64,000 bases of DNA from Bradyrhizobium sp. CCBAU 53351 (GTDB lineage: Bacteria > Pseudomonadota > Alphaproteobacteria > Rhizobiales > Xanthobacteraceae), in contig NZ_CP030059.1 in NCBI RefSeq assembly GCF_015291745.1, positions 124,001 through 188,000 of the forward strand. The letters run 5' to 3'. The position numbers and the translations under genes are program-made. Positions 56,546-64,000 of the stretch are shown piece by piece. Below the pieces are notes generated by a model that saw nothing but the letters and a program-made list of their open reading frames with translations, searched no databases and had not been told where the DNA came from. Each line of letters begins with the position of its first letter. The stretch's first letter is position 1.

Positions 56546-57686
56546 CGAAGCTTTTGGCGTCTACGTGCACTGGCCGTTCTGCCTGTCGAAATGTCCTTAT
56601 TGCGACTTCAACAGTCATGTCCGCCACGCCCCGATCGACGAGGTGCGCTTCGCTTCCGCCTTCGCGCGCGAAATCGCAGCGACCGCCGAGCGCGCGCCCG
56701 GCCGCGAGGTCACCTCGATCTTCCTTGGCGGCGGCACACCGTCGCTGATGCAGCCCGCGACCGTCGGCGCGGTGCTCGATGCGATCGGCAAGCACTGGAG
56801 CGTGGCAGGCGACGTCGAAGTCACGCTCGAAGCCAATCCCACCAGCGTCGAAGCCACGCGCTTTGCCGGCTATCGCACCGCCGGCGTGAATCGTGTCTCA
56901 CTCGGCGTGCAGGCGCTCGACGATGCCTCGCTCAAGGCGCTGGGCCGGCTGCACAGCGCGCGCGAGGCGCTCGATGCCGTCGCCATCGCGCGACGCTCGT
57001 TCGACCGTTACTCATTCGACCTGATCTATGCCCGCCCCGACCAGACGCCGGCGATGTGGGCCGATGAACTGCGTCTCGCCATCGATGAAGCGGCCGAGCA
57101 TCTGTCGCTTTATCAATTGACGATCGAGGAAGGCACGCCGTTCTTCGGCCTGCACCAGGCCGGCAAATTGAAGACGCCGGATGAGGCGGTCGCGCGCGCG
57201 CTCTACGACGTCACGCAGGAAACCTGCGACAAGCTCGGCCTGCCCGCGTACGAGATTTCAAATCACGCGCGGCACGGCGCCGAGTGCCGGCACAATCTCG
57301 TGTATTGGCGCGGCGAGGAATATGCCGGCATCGGCCCCGGCGCGCACGGCCGCCTCGACATCGACGGCGTCAGGCATGCGACCGCCACCGAGAAGCGTCC
57401 CGAAGCCTGGCTGATGCGGGTCGAGACCAACGGCCATGGCGTCGTCACCGACGATCTCCTCAACAGCGAGGAGCGCGCAGACGAATTTTTGCTGATGGGG
57501 TTGCGGCTTGCCGAAGGCATCGATCCCGAGCGCTACAGAACCCTTTCCGGCCGCCGGCTCGATCCCAAACGCATCGCGCTGCTGCGCGAGGAAGGCGCGA
57601 TCATTGTGGATCCGACGGGACGGCTGCGCGTGACCAGCAGCGGATTTCCGGTGCTCGATGCAGTGGTCGCGGATCTCGCGGCGTAG
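56532..57686 (+). CDS. hemW: Heme chaperone HemW (HemN-like radical SAM)
   Basis: A 384-residue radical SAM protein. The 4Fe-4S-binding C-x3-C-x2-C is [14 protein letters not shown] (C17, C21, C24); GGGTPSLM and [20 protein letters not shown] follow. Members once named HemN act as heme chaperones or reductases rather than coproporphyrinogen oxidase, because they lack the extra Cys of HemN. A TTG start inside rdgB gives the conserved N-terminus and a 14-bp overlap, implying translational coupling. Confidence 0.93.
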   Translation: MSRANEAFGVYVHWPFCLSKCPYCDFNSHVRHAPIDEVRFASAFAREIAATAERAPGREVTSIFLGGGTPSLMQPATVGAVLDAIGKHWSVAGDVEVTLEANPTSVEATRFAGYRTAGVNRVSLGVQALDDASLKALGRLHSAREALDAVAIARRSFDRYSFDLIYARPDQTPAMWADELRLAIDEAAEHLSLYQLTIEEGTPFFGLHQAGKLKTPDEAVARALYDVTQETCDKLGLPAYEISNHARHGAECRHNLVYWRGEEYAGIGPGAHGRLDIDGVRHATATEKRPEAWLMRVETNGHGVVTDDLLNSEERADEFLLMGLRLAEGIDPERYRTLSGRRLDPKRIALLREEGAIIVDPTGRLRVTSSGFPVLDAVVADLAA

Positions 57687-57690
57687 CGAG

Positions 57691-58878
57691 CTACGCCCCA
57701 AAGCTCTTCGGCGAACCCGCGACAGCAACGCCGCCGCCTTGCGTCACCTTCATTACCGCGAGCCCGCGCTCATTGGTGCCGTCGGCGCGGAAACGGAACA
57801 GGCCGTCGATGCCGGCGAAACCCGAGGGGTTGGTGAGCACGTCGGGCGAGAAGCGCGTGGTGCCCTGCGTGCGCGCGAGCGCGGCAACGAGGGCGACGGC
57901 GTCATAGGCCAGCGTCGCGGTGCGGATCGGCTCGGCGCCGTATTTGGTGCGGTAGCGGCCCGAGAAGGCGCGAAAACCGGCCGGATCGGGCGCGGCGTAG
58001 AGGCCGCCTTGCAGGCTCGCATTGGCATAGACCCGCGGATTGTCCCACAGGCCGGTGCCGAGCAGCTGGATGTTGCGCAGGTTCGCGCCCGCGGCGGTCA
58101 TCGCATCGGCGACCGTCACCACGGCATCGCCGTCATCGGCAATGAACAGCGCGTCCGCACTGCCGAGCTGCTGCGCCACGGTGCGCGCCGGCGTGGCGCG
58201 ATCGGCGCCGTATTTCTCGAAGGCGACGATGCGTCCGCCGCGGCGCGGCACCGCCGCCTTCACCGCGGCCTCGACGACATTGCCATAGGCGTTGTCGGGC
58301 ACCAGCACGGCGACGGAGCGCTTTCCGATGCCGGCGGAATATTCAACGATGCGGTTGACGTCGGATTCCGGCAGGAAGGAGAGCAGATAGACGCCGCGAC
58401 CGGCAATGCTGGAATCGGTCGAGAACGCGATCACCGAGATGCCGCGCGTGCGCGCGATCTGCGCCACCGCCGGCACCGACTGCGCGAACAGCGGTCCGAG
58501 GATGATCTCGGCGCCCTCGTCGACGGCCTGCTGCGCACTCGCCTGTGCGCCTTGCGGGCTGCCATTGTCGTCCTTGATCAGCAGCTGAATGTTCGGGTTC
58601 TGGAACTCGGCCAGCGCCATCTCGGCAGCGTTGCGCATGGATTGCGCGGCCAGGCCCGCATTGCCGGCCGCCGACAGCGGCAGGATCACGGCGACCTTCA
58701 CGCCGCCGGTGCCGGCGGTGGTCGCCTGCTGCGGGGGACCTGCCGGCTGGGCGGGCGGCGCCGAGCTCGAGAACGGGTTGGAGAACTGGCTGAGACTCTG
58801 CTGCACGCCGGCGCAGGCCGACAGCAGGGGCGCGCCAAGCAACAGGCCGAGCGCGCTCCGGCGGGTCGCCCCTGACAT
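57691..58878 (-). CDS. Penicillin-binding protein activator-like lipoprotein
   Basis: A 395-residue lipoprotein starting MSGATRRSALGLLLGAPLLS with the lipobox LLSACAG. An AGGGG lies upstream of this ATG; an ATG 45 bp further upstream is possible. A Pro/Gln-rich linker is followed by a periplasmic-binding-protein fold (VKVAVILPLSAAGNAGLAAQSMRNAAEMALAEF...IQLLIKDD), as in LpoA/LivJ-type proteins. In enterobacteria LpoA activates PBP1a at the outer membrane; here only the binding domain is present, so the role is inferred. It is divergent from rsmI. Confidence 0.8.
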   Translation of the reverse strand: MSGATRRSALGLLLGAPLLSACAGVQQSLSQFSNPFSSSAPPAQPAGPPQQATTAGTGGVKVAVILPLSAAGNAGLAAQSMRNAAEMALAEFQNPNIQLLIKDDNGSPQGAQASAQQAVDEGAEIILGPLFAQSVPAVAQIARTRGISVIAFSTDSSIAGRGVYLLSFLPESDVNRIVEYSAGIGKRSVAVLVPDNAYGNVVEAAVKAAVPRRGGRIVAFEKYGADRATPARTVAQQLGSADALFIADDGDAVVTVADAMTAAGANLRNIQLLGTGLWDNPRVYANASLQGGLYAAPDPAGFRAFSGRYRTKYGAEPIRTATLAYDAVALVAALARTQGTTRFSPDVLTNPSGFAGIDGLFRFRADGTNERGLAVMKVTQGGGVAVAGSPKSFGA

Positions 58879-59263
58879 CGGGGGCCCCTGGACGGGAGAC
58901 TTCAAATCGCGCGGGCCCACCATGGCAGCTTCTCTTCTGACCAGCGATCGCCAGCCGGTCACAACACTCGTCCCGCGACTAAGGCCGCGGATTCAGGCAT
59001 ATTGTCGGCAAATAGTTAACTAAAACAAAAGGATAATGATCGCTTAACGCGGCCGCACCCCAAAGTCCTGGCTAGCTGTCCACCGTCCGTCATCCAGCAT
59101 CAAGGCGGCGTTTTCGCCGTGAATATGACGCTGATGCTTCATTCCCTTCGAATGTGATGCCTGTCGGATCACATTCCAGTCCTTCCTCACCCCTCACCTC
59201 GGTACGATCTTTTTCCAGGAGCTGGTTCCAAGCCCTGCGGATCGTGCCTAAGTTGACTTCATT

Positions 59264-60214
59264 ATGCGCGCAAAGCCGGCCCCGATAAATACGCCTGAAG
59301 CCCAAGACGCCGCCTCGCGCGGCTTCTCCATTGATGCCCATCGGCTCCCGGCGCCGAAGGCGGCACCGGGCCTCCATCTGGTCGCAACCCCGATCGGCAA
59401 TCTCGGCGATATCACGCTGCGGGCGCTGCAGACGCTGGCCGGCGTCGATGTCATCGCCTGCGAGGACACCCGCATCACCCGGCGCCTCACCGAGCGCTAC
59501 GCCATCACCGCGCAGCTCAAGCAATATCATGAGCACAACGCCGAGGCCGCCCGGCCCAAAATCCTGGAGGCGCTTGCGGCGGGCGGCTCGGTCGCGCTGG
59601 TCTCGGACGCCGGCACGCCCTTGATCTCCGATCCCGGCTTCAAGCTCGTGCGCGAGGTCTGCGCCGCGGGCCACGCCGTCTATGCGCTGCCCGGGCCGTC
59701 CTCGGTGCTGGCGGCGCTGTCGGTCGCGGCGCTGCCGACCGACCGGTTCTTCTTCGAGGGTTTTCTGCCGGCGAAATCCGCCGCGCGCCGCGCCCGCCTG
59801 ACCGAGCTCGCCCGCATCGACGCGACGCTGGTGATGTTCGACTCCGGCAACCGGGTGCAGGACACGCTCGCCGAGCTCGCCGAGATCATGGGCACACGCG
59901 AGGCCGCGATCTGCCGCGAGCTGACCAAGCTGCATGAGGAGATCTCGCGGGGAAAGCTGACCGAGCTGGCCCGCGATGCCGACGGGCTGGAGACGCGCGG
60001 CGAATTCGTGCTGGTGATCGCGCCGCCGGCTGATGACGCCGAGGTGCTGACACCGGATGCGCTGGACGAGCTCCTGCGCGAGCAGCTGGCCGCGCACAGC
60101 GTCAAGGACGCGGTGGCGCATGCGGTCGCGCTCTCAGGCCGGCCGCGCCGCGAGGTCTATGCCCGCGCGCTCGAGCTCGCAAAAGATTTGCGGGGCGGCA
60201 ATGGCGAAGGCTGA
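59264..60214 (+). CDS. rsmI: 16S rRNA (cytidine(1402)-2'-O)-methyltransferase
   Basis: A 316-residue SAM-dependent methylase acting on C1402 in the ribosomal decoding centre. The tetrapyrrole-methylase fold shows [55 protein letters not shown] and [28 protein letters not shown]. It is slightly longer than E. coli RsmI (286). Its end overlaps yraN by 14 bp. Confidence 0.96.
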   Translation: MRAKPAPINTPEAQDAASRGFSIDAHRLPAPKAAPGLHLVATPIGNLGDITLRALQTLAGVDVIACEDTRITRRLTERYAITAQLKQYHEHNAEAARPKILEALAAGGSVALVSDAGTPLISDPGFKLVREVCAAGHAVYALPGPSSVLAALSVAALPTDRFFFEGFLPAKSAARRARLTELARIDATLVMFDSGNRVQDTLAELAEIMGTREAAICRELTKLHEEISRGKLTELARDADGLETRGEFVLVIAPPADDAEVLTPDALDELLREQLAAHSVKDAVAHAVALSGRPRREVYARALELAKDLRGGNGEG

Positions 60215-60602
60215 GACGCCGAGGGAACCCAAGGTCGCCTCGCCCGAGCGCATCGCCGCGTTCCGCACCGGCATCTCCGCGGAAAGCCGCGCCACCGCCT
60301 ATCTCATGGCCAAGGGCTACCGCATCCTCGCCAAACGCTACCGCACGCCGCATGGTGAGATCGACATCGTCGCGCGCCGCCGCAACTTGATCGCTTTCGT
60401 CGAGGTCAAGGCACGCGCCAGCCTCGACGATGCCGCCTTCGCCGTGACGCCGCGCCAGCAGCAGCGCATCATCGACGCCGCGCAAGGCTGGCTCGTGGCG
60501 CATCCCGAGCATGCCGAATTCGAATTGCGATTCGACGCCATGCTGATTGCGCCGCGCTCACTTCCGCGCCATGTGTTGGCGGCATTCGACGCCTCGACCT
60601 GA
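60201..60602 (+). CDS. YraN/UPF0102 family nuclease-like protein
   Basis: A 133-residue protein with the PD-(D/E)xK-like core of UPF0102: [44 protein letters not shown]. The EIDIV...FVEVKAR acidic-acidic-Lys pattern fits a nuclease fold, perhaps in DNA repair or uptake; activity is unproven. It follows rsmI, the usual yraM/rsmI-yraN neighbourhood. The start [20 protein letters not shown] is chosen because the upstream frame is inside rsmI. Confidence 0.9.
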   Translation: MAKAETPREPKVASPERIAAFRTGISAESRATAYLMAKGYRILAKRYRTPHGEIDIVARRRNLIAFVEVKARASLDDAAFAVTPRQQQRIIDAAQGWLVAHPEHAEFELRFDAMLIAPRSLPRHVLAAFDAST

Positions 60603-60612
60603 AAGGCAGACC

Positions 60613-61557
60613 ATGAAACTGAACGTCGCCGTCCAGATGGACCCCATCGCCCGCATCAACATCAAGGGCGATTCCACCTTCGCGCTGCTCCTGGAGGCGC
60701 AGAAGCGCGGCCATGGCCTGTCCTATTACACGCCGGACAAGCTCTCGATGGTCGGCGAGGAGATCGTCGCGCCGGTTCAGCTCCTGACCGTGCGCGACGA
60801 GCCCGGCGATCATTTCACCCTCGGCGAGCCCCGGCGCGAAGCGCTCAACGGTTTCGACGTGGTGCTGCTGCGCCAGGATCCGCCGTTCGATCTCGCCTAC
60901 ATCACCTCGACGCACATGCTCGAGCGCATCCATCCGAAGACGCTTGTCGTCAACGATCCCGCCTCGGTGCGCAACGCGCCGGAAAAGCTGTTCGTGATGA
61001 ACTTTCCGCAGCTGATGCCGCCGACGCTGATCTCGCGCGACTTAGATGAGATCAACGCGTTTCGCGACAAGCATGGTGCCGTCGTGATGAAGCCACTGCA
61101 CGGCCATGGCGGCGCGGCGGTGTTCCGCGTGATGCCGCAGGACATGAATTTCGGCTCGCTGTTCGACATGTTCTCGGTGACGTTCCGGGAGCCGTGGGTG
61201 ATCCAGCAGTTCATCCCCGAGGTGAAGCACGGCGACAAGCGCATCATCCTGGTCAATGGTGAATTCGCGGGCGCGGTGAACCGGGTGCCGGCCGCCGATG
61301 ACCTCCGCTCCAACATGGTGCGCGGCGGCGCGGCGCAGGAGACCGAGCTCACCCCGCGCGAGCGCGAGATCTGCGCCACGGTCGGCCCGGCCTTGCGCGA
61401 GCGCGGCCTGTTGTTCGTCGGCATCGACGTCATCAACGGCAACCTCACCGAGATCAACGTGACCTCGCCCACGGGTATCCGCGCGATTGCGCGGCTCGGC
61501 GGCCCGGATGTCGCGGCGAAGATCTGGGACGTGATCGAAGAGAAGCGGAAGAAGTGA
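60613..61557 (+). CDS. gshB: Glutathione synthetase
   Basis: A 314-residue ATP-grasp enzyme joining gamma-glutamylcysteine and glycine. Characteristic segments are [82 protein letters not shown] and [23 protein letters not shown]. Standard length. It lies 10 bp after yraN in the same direction. Confidence 0.97.
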   Translation: MKLNVAVQMDPIARINIKGDSTFALLLEAQKRGHGLSYYTPDKLSMVGEEIVAPVQLLTVRDEPGDHFTLGEPRREALNGFDVVLLRQDPPFDLAYITSTHMLERIHPKTLVVNDPASVRNAPEKLFVMNFPQLMPPTLISRDLDEINAFRDKHGAVVMKPLHGHGGAAVFRVMPQDMNFGSLFDMFSVTFREPWVIQQFIPEVKHGDKRIILVNGEFAGAVNRVPAADDLRSNMVRGGAAQETELTPREREICATVGPALRERGLLFVGIDVINGNLTEINVTSPTGIRAIARLGGPDVAAKIWDVIEEKRKK

Positions 61558-61632
61558 ATCTTACTGGAGAGCCCGCACTCTCTCTCCACGCCGTCCCCTC
61601 ACTAACCACCCGTTCACCATGACGCGCTCCCG

Positions 61633-61650
61633 CTCGTGCGAACGCACGAG
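61633..61650. other. 18-bp palindrome upstream of cpaB
   Basis: CTCGTGCG-AA-CGCACGAG forms a perfect 8-2-8 inverted repeat in the 281-bp gap between gshB and cpaB, about 190 bp upstream of the cpaB start. It may be an operator or the terminator stem of gshB (no T-run). No other feature is seen in this gap. Confidence 0.4.
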
Positions 61651-61838
61651 TGCGCTTACGTGAATCTACGGGGTCGCTGGCCGACCGGCTAACGGGACGT
61701 TCACCATCTGCCGAAAGACCCCGGCGTGACCGGCGGGCGCGTTCGGCCTCGCAAGACCCCTTATACTTTTACTCCCTACTCATCGACACGGGGGACCCGC
61801 CAGGTGCGGTTCGAGTGCCCCGCGTATGAGTAAAGCGT

Positions 61839-62651
61839 ATGAACACCGCACGCATTGTCGTTCTCGTCATCGCGTTGGCCGCCGGCGGCGTCGCTGCCTA
61901 TCTGGCGAGCGGCTATCAGAATGCCCCCGCGCCCGTTGCGGCCGTCGCCGAGAAGCTGCCGACGGTCGAAGTCCTCATCGCCAAGAACGACATCCAGCTC
62001 GGCCAGGCGCTCAAGCCCGACGATCTGCAATGGCAGACCTGGCCGGCGGCGACTGCGAGCAGCGCCTTCATCCGCCGTGACAGCAGGCCCGAGGCCGCGA
62101 GCCAGATCGCCGGCTCGATCGCGCGCGTCCCGCTGATGCAGGGCGAGCCGATCCGCGAGCAGAAGCTGGTCAAGGCCGAAGGCTCCGGCTTCATGGCCGC
62201 GATCCTGCCCTCCGGCATGCGCGCCGTTTCAACCGAGATTTCAGCCGAAACCGGCGCCGGCGGCTTCATCCTGCCGAACGACCGCGTCGACATCGTGCTG
62301 ACCCGCCGCCTGAAGAATCCCGATACCAACGGCCCGACCGGCGGCAACGACCTCATCCTGTCCGAGGTCATCCTGACCAATATCCGCGTGCTCGCGATCG
62401 ACCAGGCGCCGAAGGAGAAGGACGGTCAGAACGCGGTGGTCGGCAAGACCGTCACGCTCGAGCTCAAGCCCGACCAGGTCGCCACGCTGTCGGCCGCGCG
62501 CCAGGGCGGCACGCTGCAGCTTGCGCTGCGGAGCATCGTCGATGCCAACGCGACGGAAGTCACGGTCGAGGACCAGGGAGCCAAGCGCTCCGGAGGCGTC
62601 AACGTCATCCGCTACGGCGTGCAAACGCGGCAACTGACGTCACAGAAGTGA
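61839..62651 (+). CDS. cpaB: Flp pilus assembly protein CpaB
   Basis: A 270-residue protein with an N-terminal signal/anchor helix (MNTARIVVLVIALAAGGVAA) and a SAF domain (KLPTVEVLIAKNDIQLGQALKPDDLQWQTWP), followed by the RcpC/CpaB domain (VPLMQGEPIREQKLVKAEGSGFMAAILPSGMRAVSTEISAE, GGFILPNDRVDIVLTRRL). It helps assemble the secretin of the Cpa/tad type IVc pilus, used in surface attachment. It starts the operon and is followed after 7 bp by cpaC. Confidence 0.94.
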   Translation: MNTARIVVLVIALAAGGVAAYLASGYQNAPAPVAAVAEKLPTVEVLIAKNDIQLGQALKPDDLQWQTWPAATASSAFIRRDSRPEAASQIAGSIARVPLMQGEPIREQKLVKAEGSGFMAAILPSGMRAVSTEISAETGAGGFILPNDRVDIVLTRRLKNPDTNGPTGGNDLILSEVILTNIRVLAIDQAPKEKDGQNAVVGKTVTLELKPDQVATLSAARQGGTLQLALRSIVDANATEVTVEDQGAKRSGGVNVIRYGVQTRQLTSQK

Positions 62652-62658
62652 TGGGGAC

Positions 62659-64000
62659 ATGATGAAGTACGGGGACAATCGGACGGGCGCGTGCATTCGG
62701 GGGAAGCGCGCACGCTCGTTCTGGACGGGGGTGGTGCTGGTGCTGGGGCTGCTCGCAGCCCCCGACTGCGTCAGGGCAGCGGACGCGCCGGTCGGCGACC
62801 AGGCACCGATGCAGGCGCCGGATCTCGGCGTGTCGCCGGTCGCGACGATGGCGTCGGCGCGGACGCGTTTTCTCTCGCTCGGTATCGGCAAATCCGTCGT
62901 CATCGACCTGCCCCGCGAGGTCAAGGACGTGCTGGTTGCCGATCCCAAGATCGCCAACGCGGTCATCCGCTCGGCTCAGCGCGCCTATATCATCGGCGGT
63001 CAGGTCGGCCAGACCAACGTCGTGTTCTTCGCCGCCGACGGCCAGCAGGTCGCCTCCTACGACATCGCGGTGAAGCGCGATCTCAACGGCATGCGCGCGG
63101 CCCTGCGCCAGTCGCTGCCGGGCGTGCAGATCGAAGGTGTCGGCGACAGCGTGATGCTGACCGGTTCGGTGTCGAGCCCGGTCGAGGCGCAGCAGGCCGG
63201 CGACGTCGCCGCAAAGCTGGTCGGCGGATCGGACAAGGTCGTCAACAACATCGTCGTGCGCGGCCGCGACCAGGTGATGCTCAAGGTCGTCGTCGGCGAA
63301 GTGCGCCGCGACATCGTCAAGCAGCTCGGCGTCGATCTCAGCGCCAGCCTGAACGCCGGCACGGCGGTGGTGAATTTCAACAATTCCAACCCGTTCTCGG
63401 TCTCGGGCGGGCCGATCGTCGGCAGCAACGGGCTCGGCGTCGCCGGGCTCGCCAAGGGCATCGCCACCGTCAGCGCCACCATGCGCGCGATGGAAAGTGC
63501 CGGTGTCATGCGCACGCTGGCCGAACCGAGCCTGACGGCGATCTCGGGCGAATCCGCCACTTTCGTTGCCGGCGGCGAATTCCCGATTCCCGGAGGCTAT
63601 GCCTGCGATCCGGTCACTCACGTCTGCACCACCCAGGTCACCTACAAGAAGTTCGGCATCTCGCTGAACTTCACCCCGGTCGTGCTCAGCGAAGGCCGTA
63701 TCAGCCTGCGCGTGATGACCGAGGTCTCGGAGCTGTCGAACACCAACTCGATCACCTTGACCCAGGCGGTGTCCTCGACCTCGAGCAATTCGATCACCAT
63801 TCCCTCGATCCAGACCCGCCGCGCCGAGACCACACTGGAAATTCCCTCGGGCGGCTCGATGGCGATGGCCGGCCTGATCCAGCAGCAGACCAAGCAGGCA
63901 ATCAACGGACTGCCTGGCGTCGACCAGGTACCGATCATCGGCGCGCTGTTCCGCAGCCAGGACTTCGTCAACAACGAGACCGAGCTGATGGTGATCGTCA
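62659..64000 (+). CDS. cpaC: Type II/IV secretin CpaC, C-terminus outside window
   Basis: An open frame of 447 codons that runs off the right edge. Signal region FWTGVVLVLGLLAAPDCVRA, a BON/RcpA N-domain (FLSLGIGKSVVIDLPREVKDVLVADPKIANAVIRS), a secretin N1-like repeat (GVQIEGVGDSVMLTGSVSSP) and the secretin core (MRTLAEPSLTAISGESATFVAGGEFPIPGG...VPIIGALFRSQDF). It forms the outer-membrane pore of the Flp pilus. ATG 62659 is directly followed by a second ATG. CpaB upstream supports the assignment. Confidence 0.93.
   Translation, partial: MMKYGDNRTGACIRGKRARSFWTGVVLVLGLLAAPDCVRAADAPVGDQAPMQAPDLGVSPVATMASARTRFLSLGIGKSVVIDLPREVKDVLVADPKIANAVIRSAQRAYIIGGQVGQTNVVFFAADGQQVASYDIAVKRDLNGMRAALRQSLPGVQIEGVGDSVMLTGSVSSPVEAQQAGDVAAKLVGGSDKVVNNIVVRGRDQVMLKVVVGEVRRDIVKQLGVDLSASLNAGTAVVNFNNSNPFSVSGGPIVGSNGLGVAGLAKGIATVSATMRAMESAGVMRTLAEPSLTAISGESATFVAGGEFPIPGGYACDPVTHVCTTQVTYKKFGISLNFTPVVLSEGRISLRVMTEVSELSNTNSITLTQAVSSTSSNSITIPSIQTRRAETTLEIPSGGSMAMAGLIQQQTKQAINGLPGVDQVPIIGALFRSQDFVNNETELMVIV

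Overview
The window is a GC-rich chromosomal segment that reads like an alphaproteobacterium of the Bradyrhizobium/Nitrobacteraceae type. The main pointers are the blocks lptC-lptA-lptB-rpoN-hpf and hrcA/grpE next to rph-rdgB-hemW, a PmtA-like phospholipid methyltransferase, a Cpa (tad) pilus operon, short one-domain RNase D, and many roughly 100-bp palindromic intergenic repeats. The genus assignment is inference from gene content and order; no 16S gene is present.

Layout. 1-5.7 kb: LPS transport genes, sigma-54, hibernation factor and RNase D, all on the minus strand. 5.8-8.0 kb: a small secreted protein and a YadA-like trimeric autotransporter. 8.4-10.3 kb: an MFS transporter and a ParDE module whose toxin gene carries an in-frame stop. 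10.3-20.3 kb: a 9.94-kb genomic island inserted in the 3' end of tRNA-Leu(CAG). Its boundaries can be read directly: a 20-bp copy of the tRNA 3' end at 10338-10357, the intact tRNA at 20282-20368, and matching arm-type repeats inside both ends. It carries a mercury module (MerA-like flavoprotein, MerR, MerT, MerP, a GDCCVxC protein and a Cys-containing membrane protein), a serine recombinase, an XRE/ImmA pair, a probable HUH replication protein, several small unknown genes and a tyrosine integrase.

20.5-36.7 kb: housekeeping genes (NDUFA9-like, uppP, GST, queG, thioesterase, infC with an AUU start, rpmI, rplT, pheS, pheT). Between pheS and pheT lies the most unusual structure in the window: a DUF559 endonuclease-like gene enclosed by perfect 40-bp inverted repeats (48 of 49 positions when extended). 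Each repeat is itself a hairpin, and gene-less relatives of that hairpin occur elsewhere in the window. 36.8-40.2 kb: metal homeostasis (CsoR, CopA-type ATPase, NikR). 40.4-47.5 kb: EI24 protein, nth, DUF2244, Ada-like repair protein, gpmA, dapB, pyrF, FMN reductase and PmtA-like methyltransferase.

47.5-55 kb: heat-shock genes (dnaJ, dnaK with a clear sigma-32 promoter, grpE, hrcA) with a secreted protein and a nicotinamidase carrying a Tat-like signal between them. 55.2-61.6 kb: rph, rdgB, hemW, an LpoA-like lipoprotein, rsmI, yraN and gshB. 61.8-64 kb: start of a Flp pilus operon (cpaB, then the secretin cpaC, cut by the window end).

Genes act together in several modules: LptC-LptA-LptB (LPS export), MerR-controlled MerT/MerP (Hg uptake toward a cytoplasmic reductase), CsoR-CopA (copper), PheS-PheT, DnaK-DnaJ-GrpE, and CpaB-CpaC.
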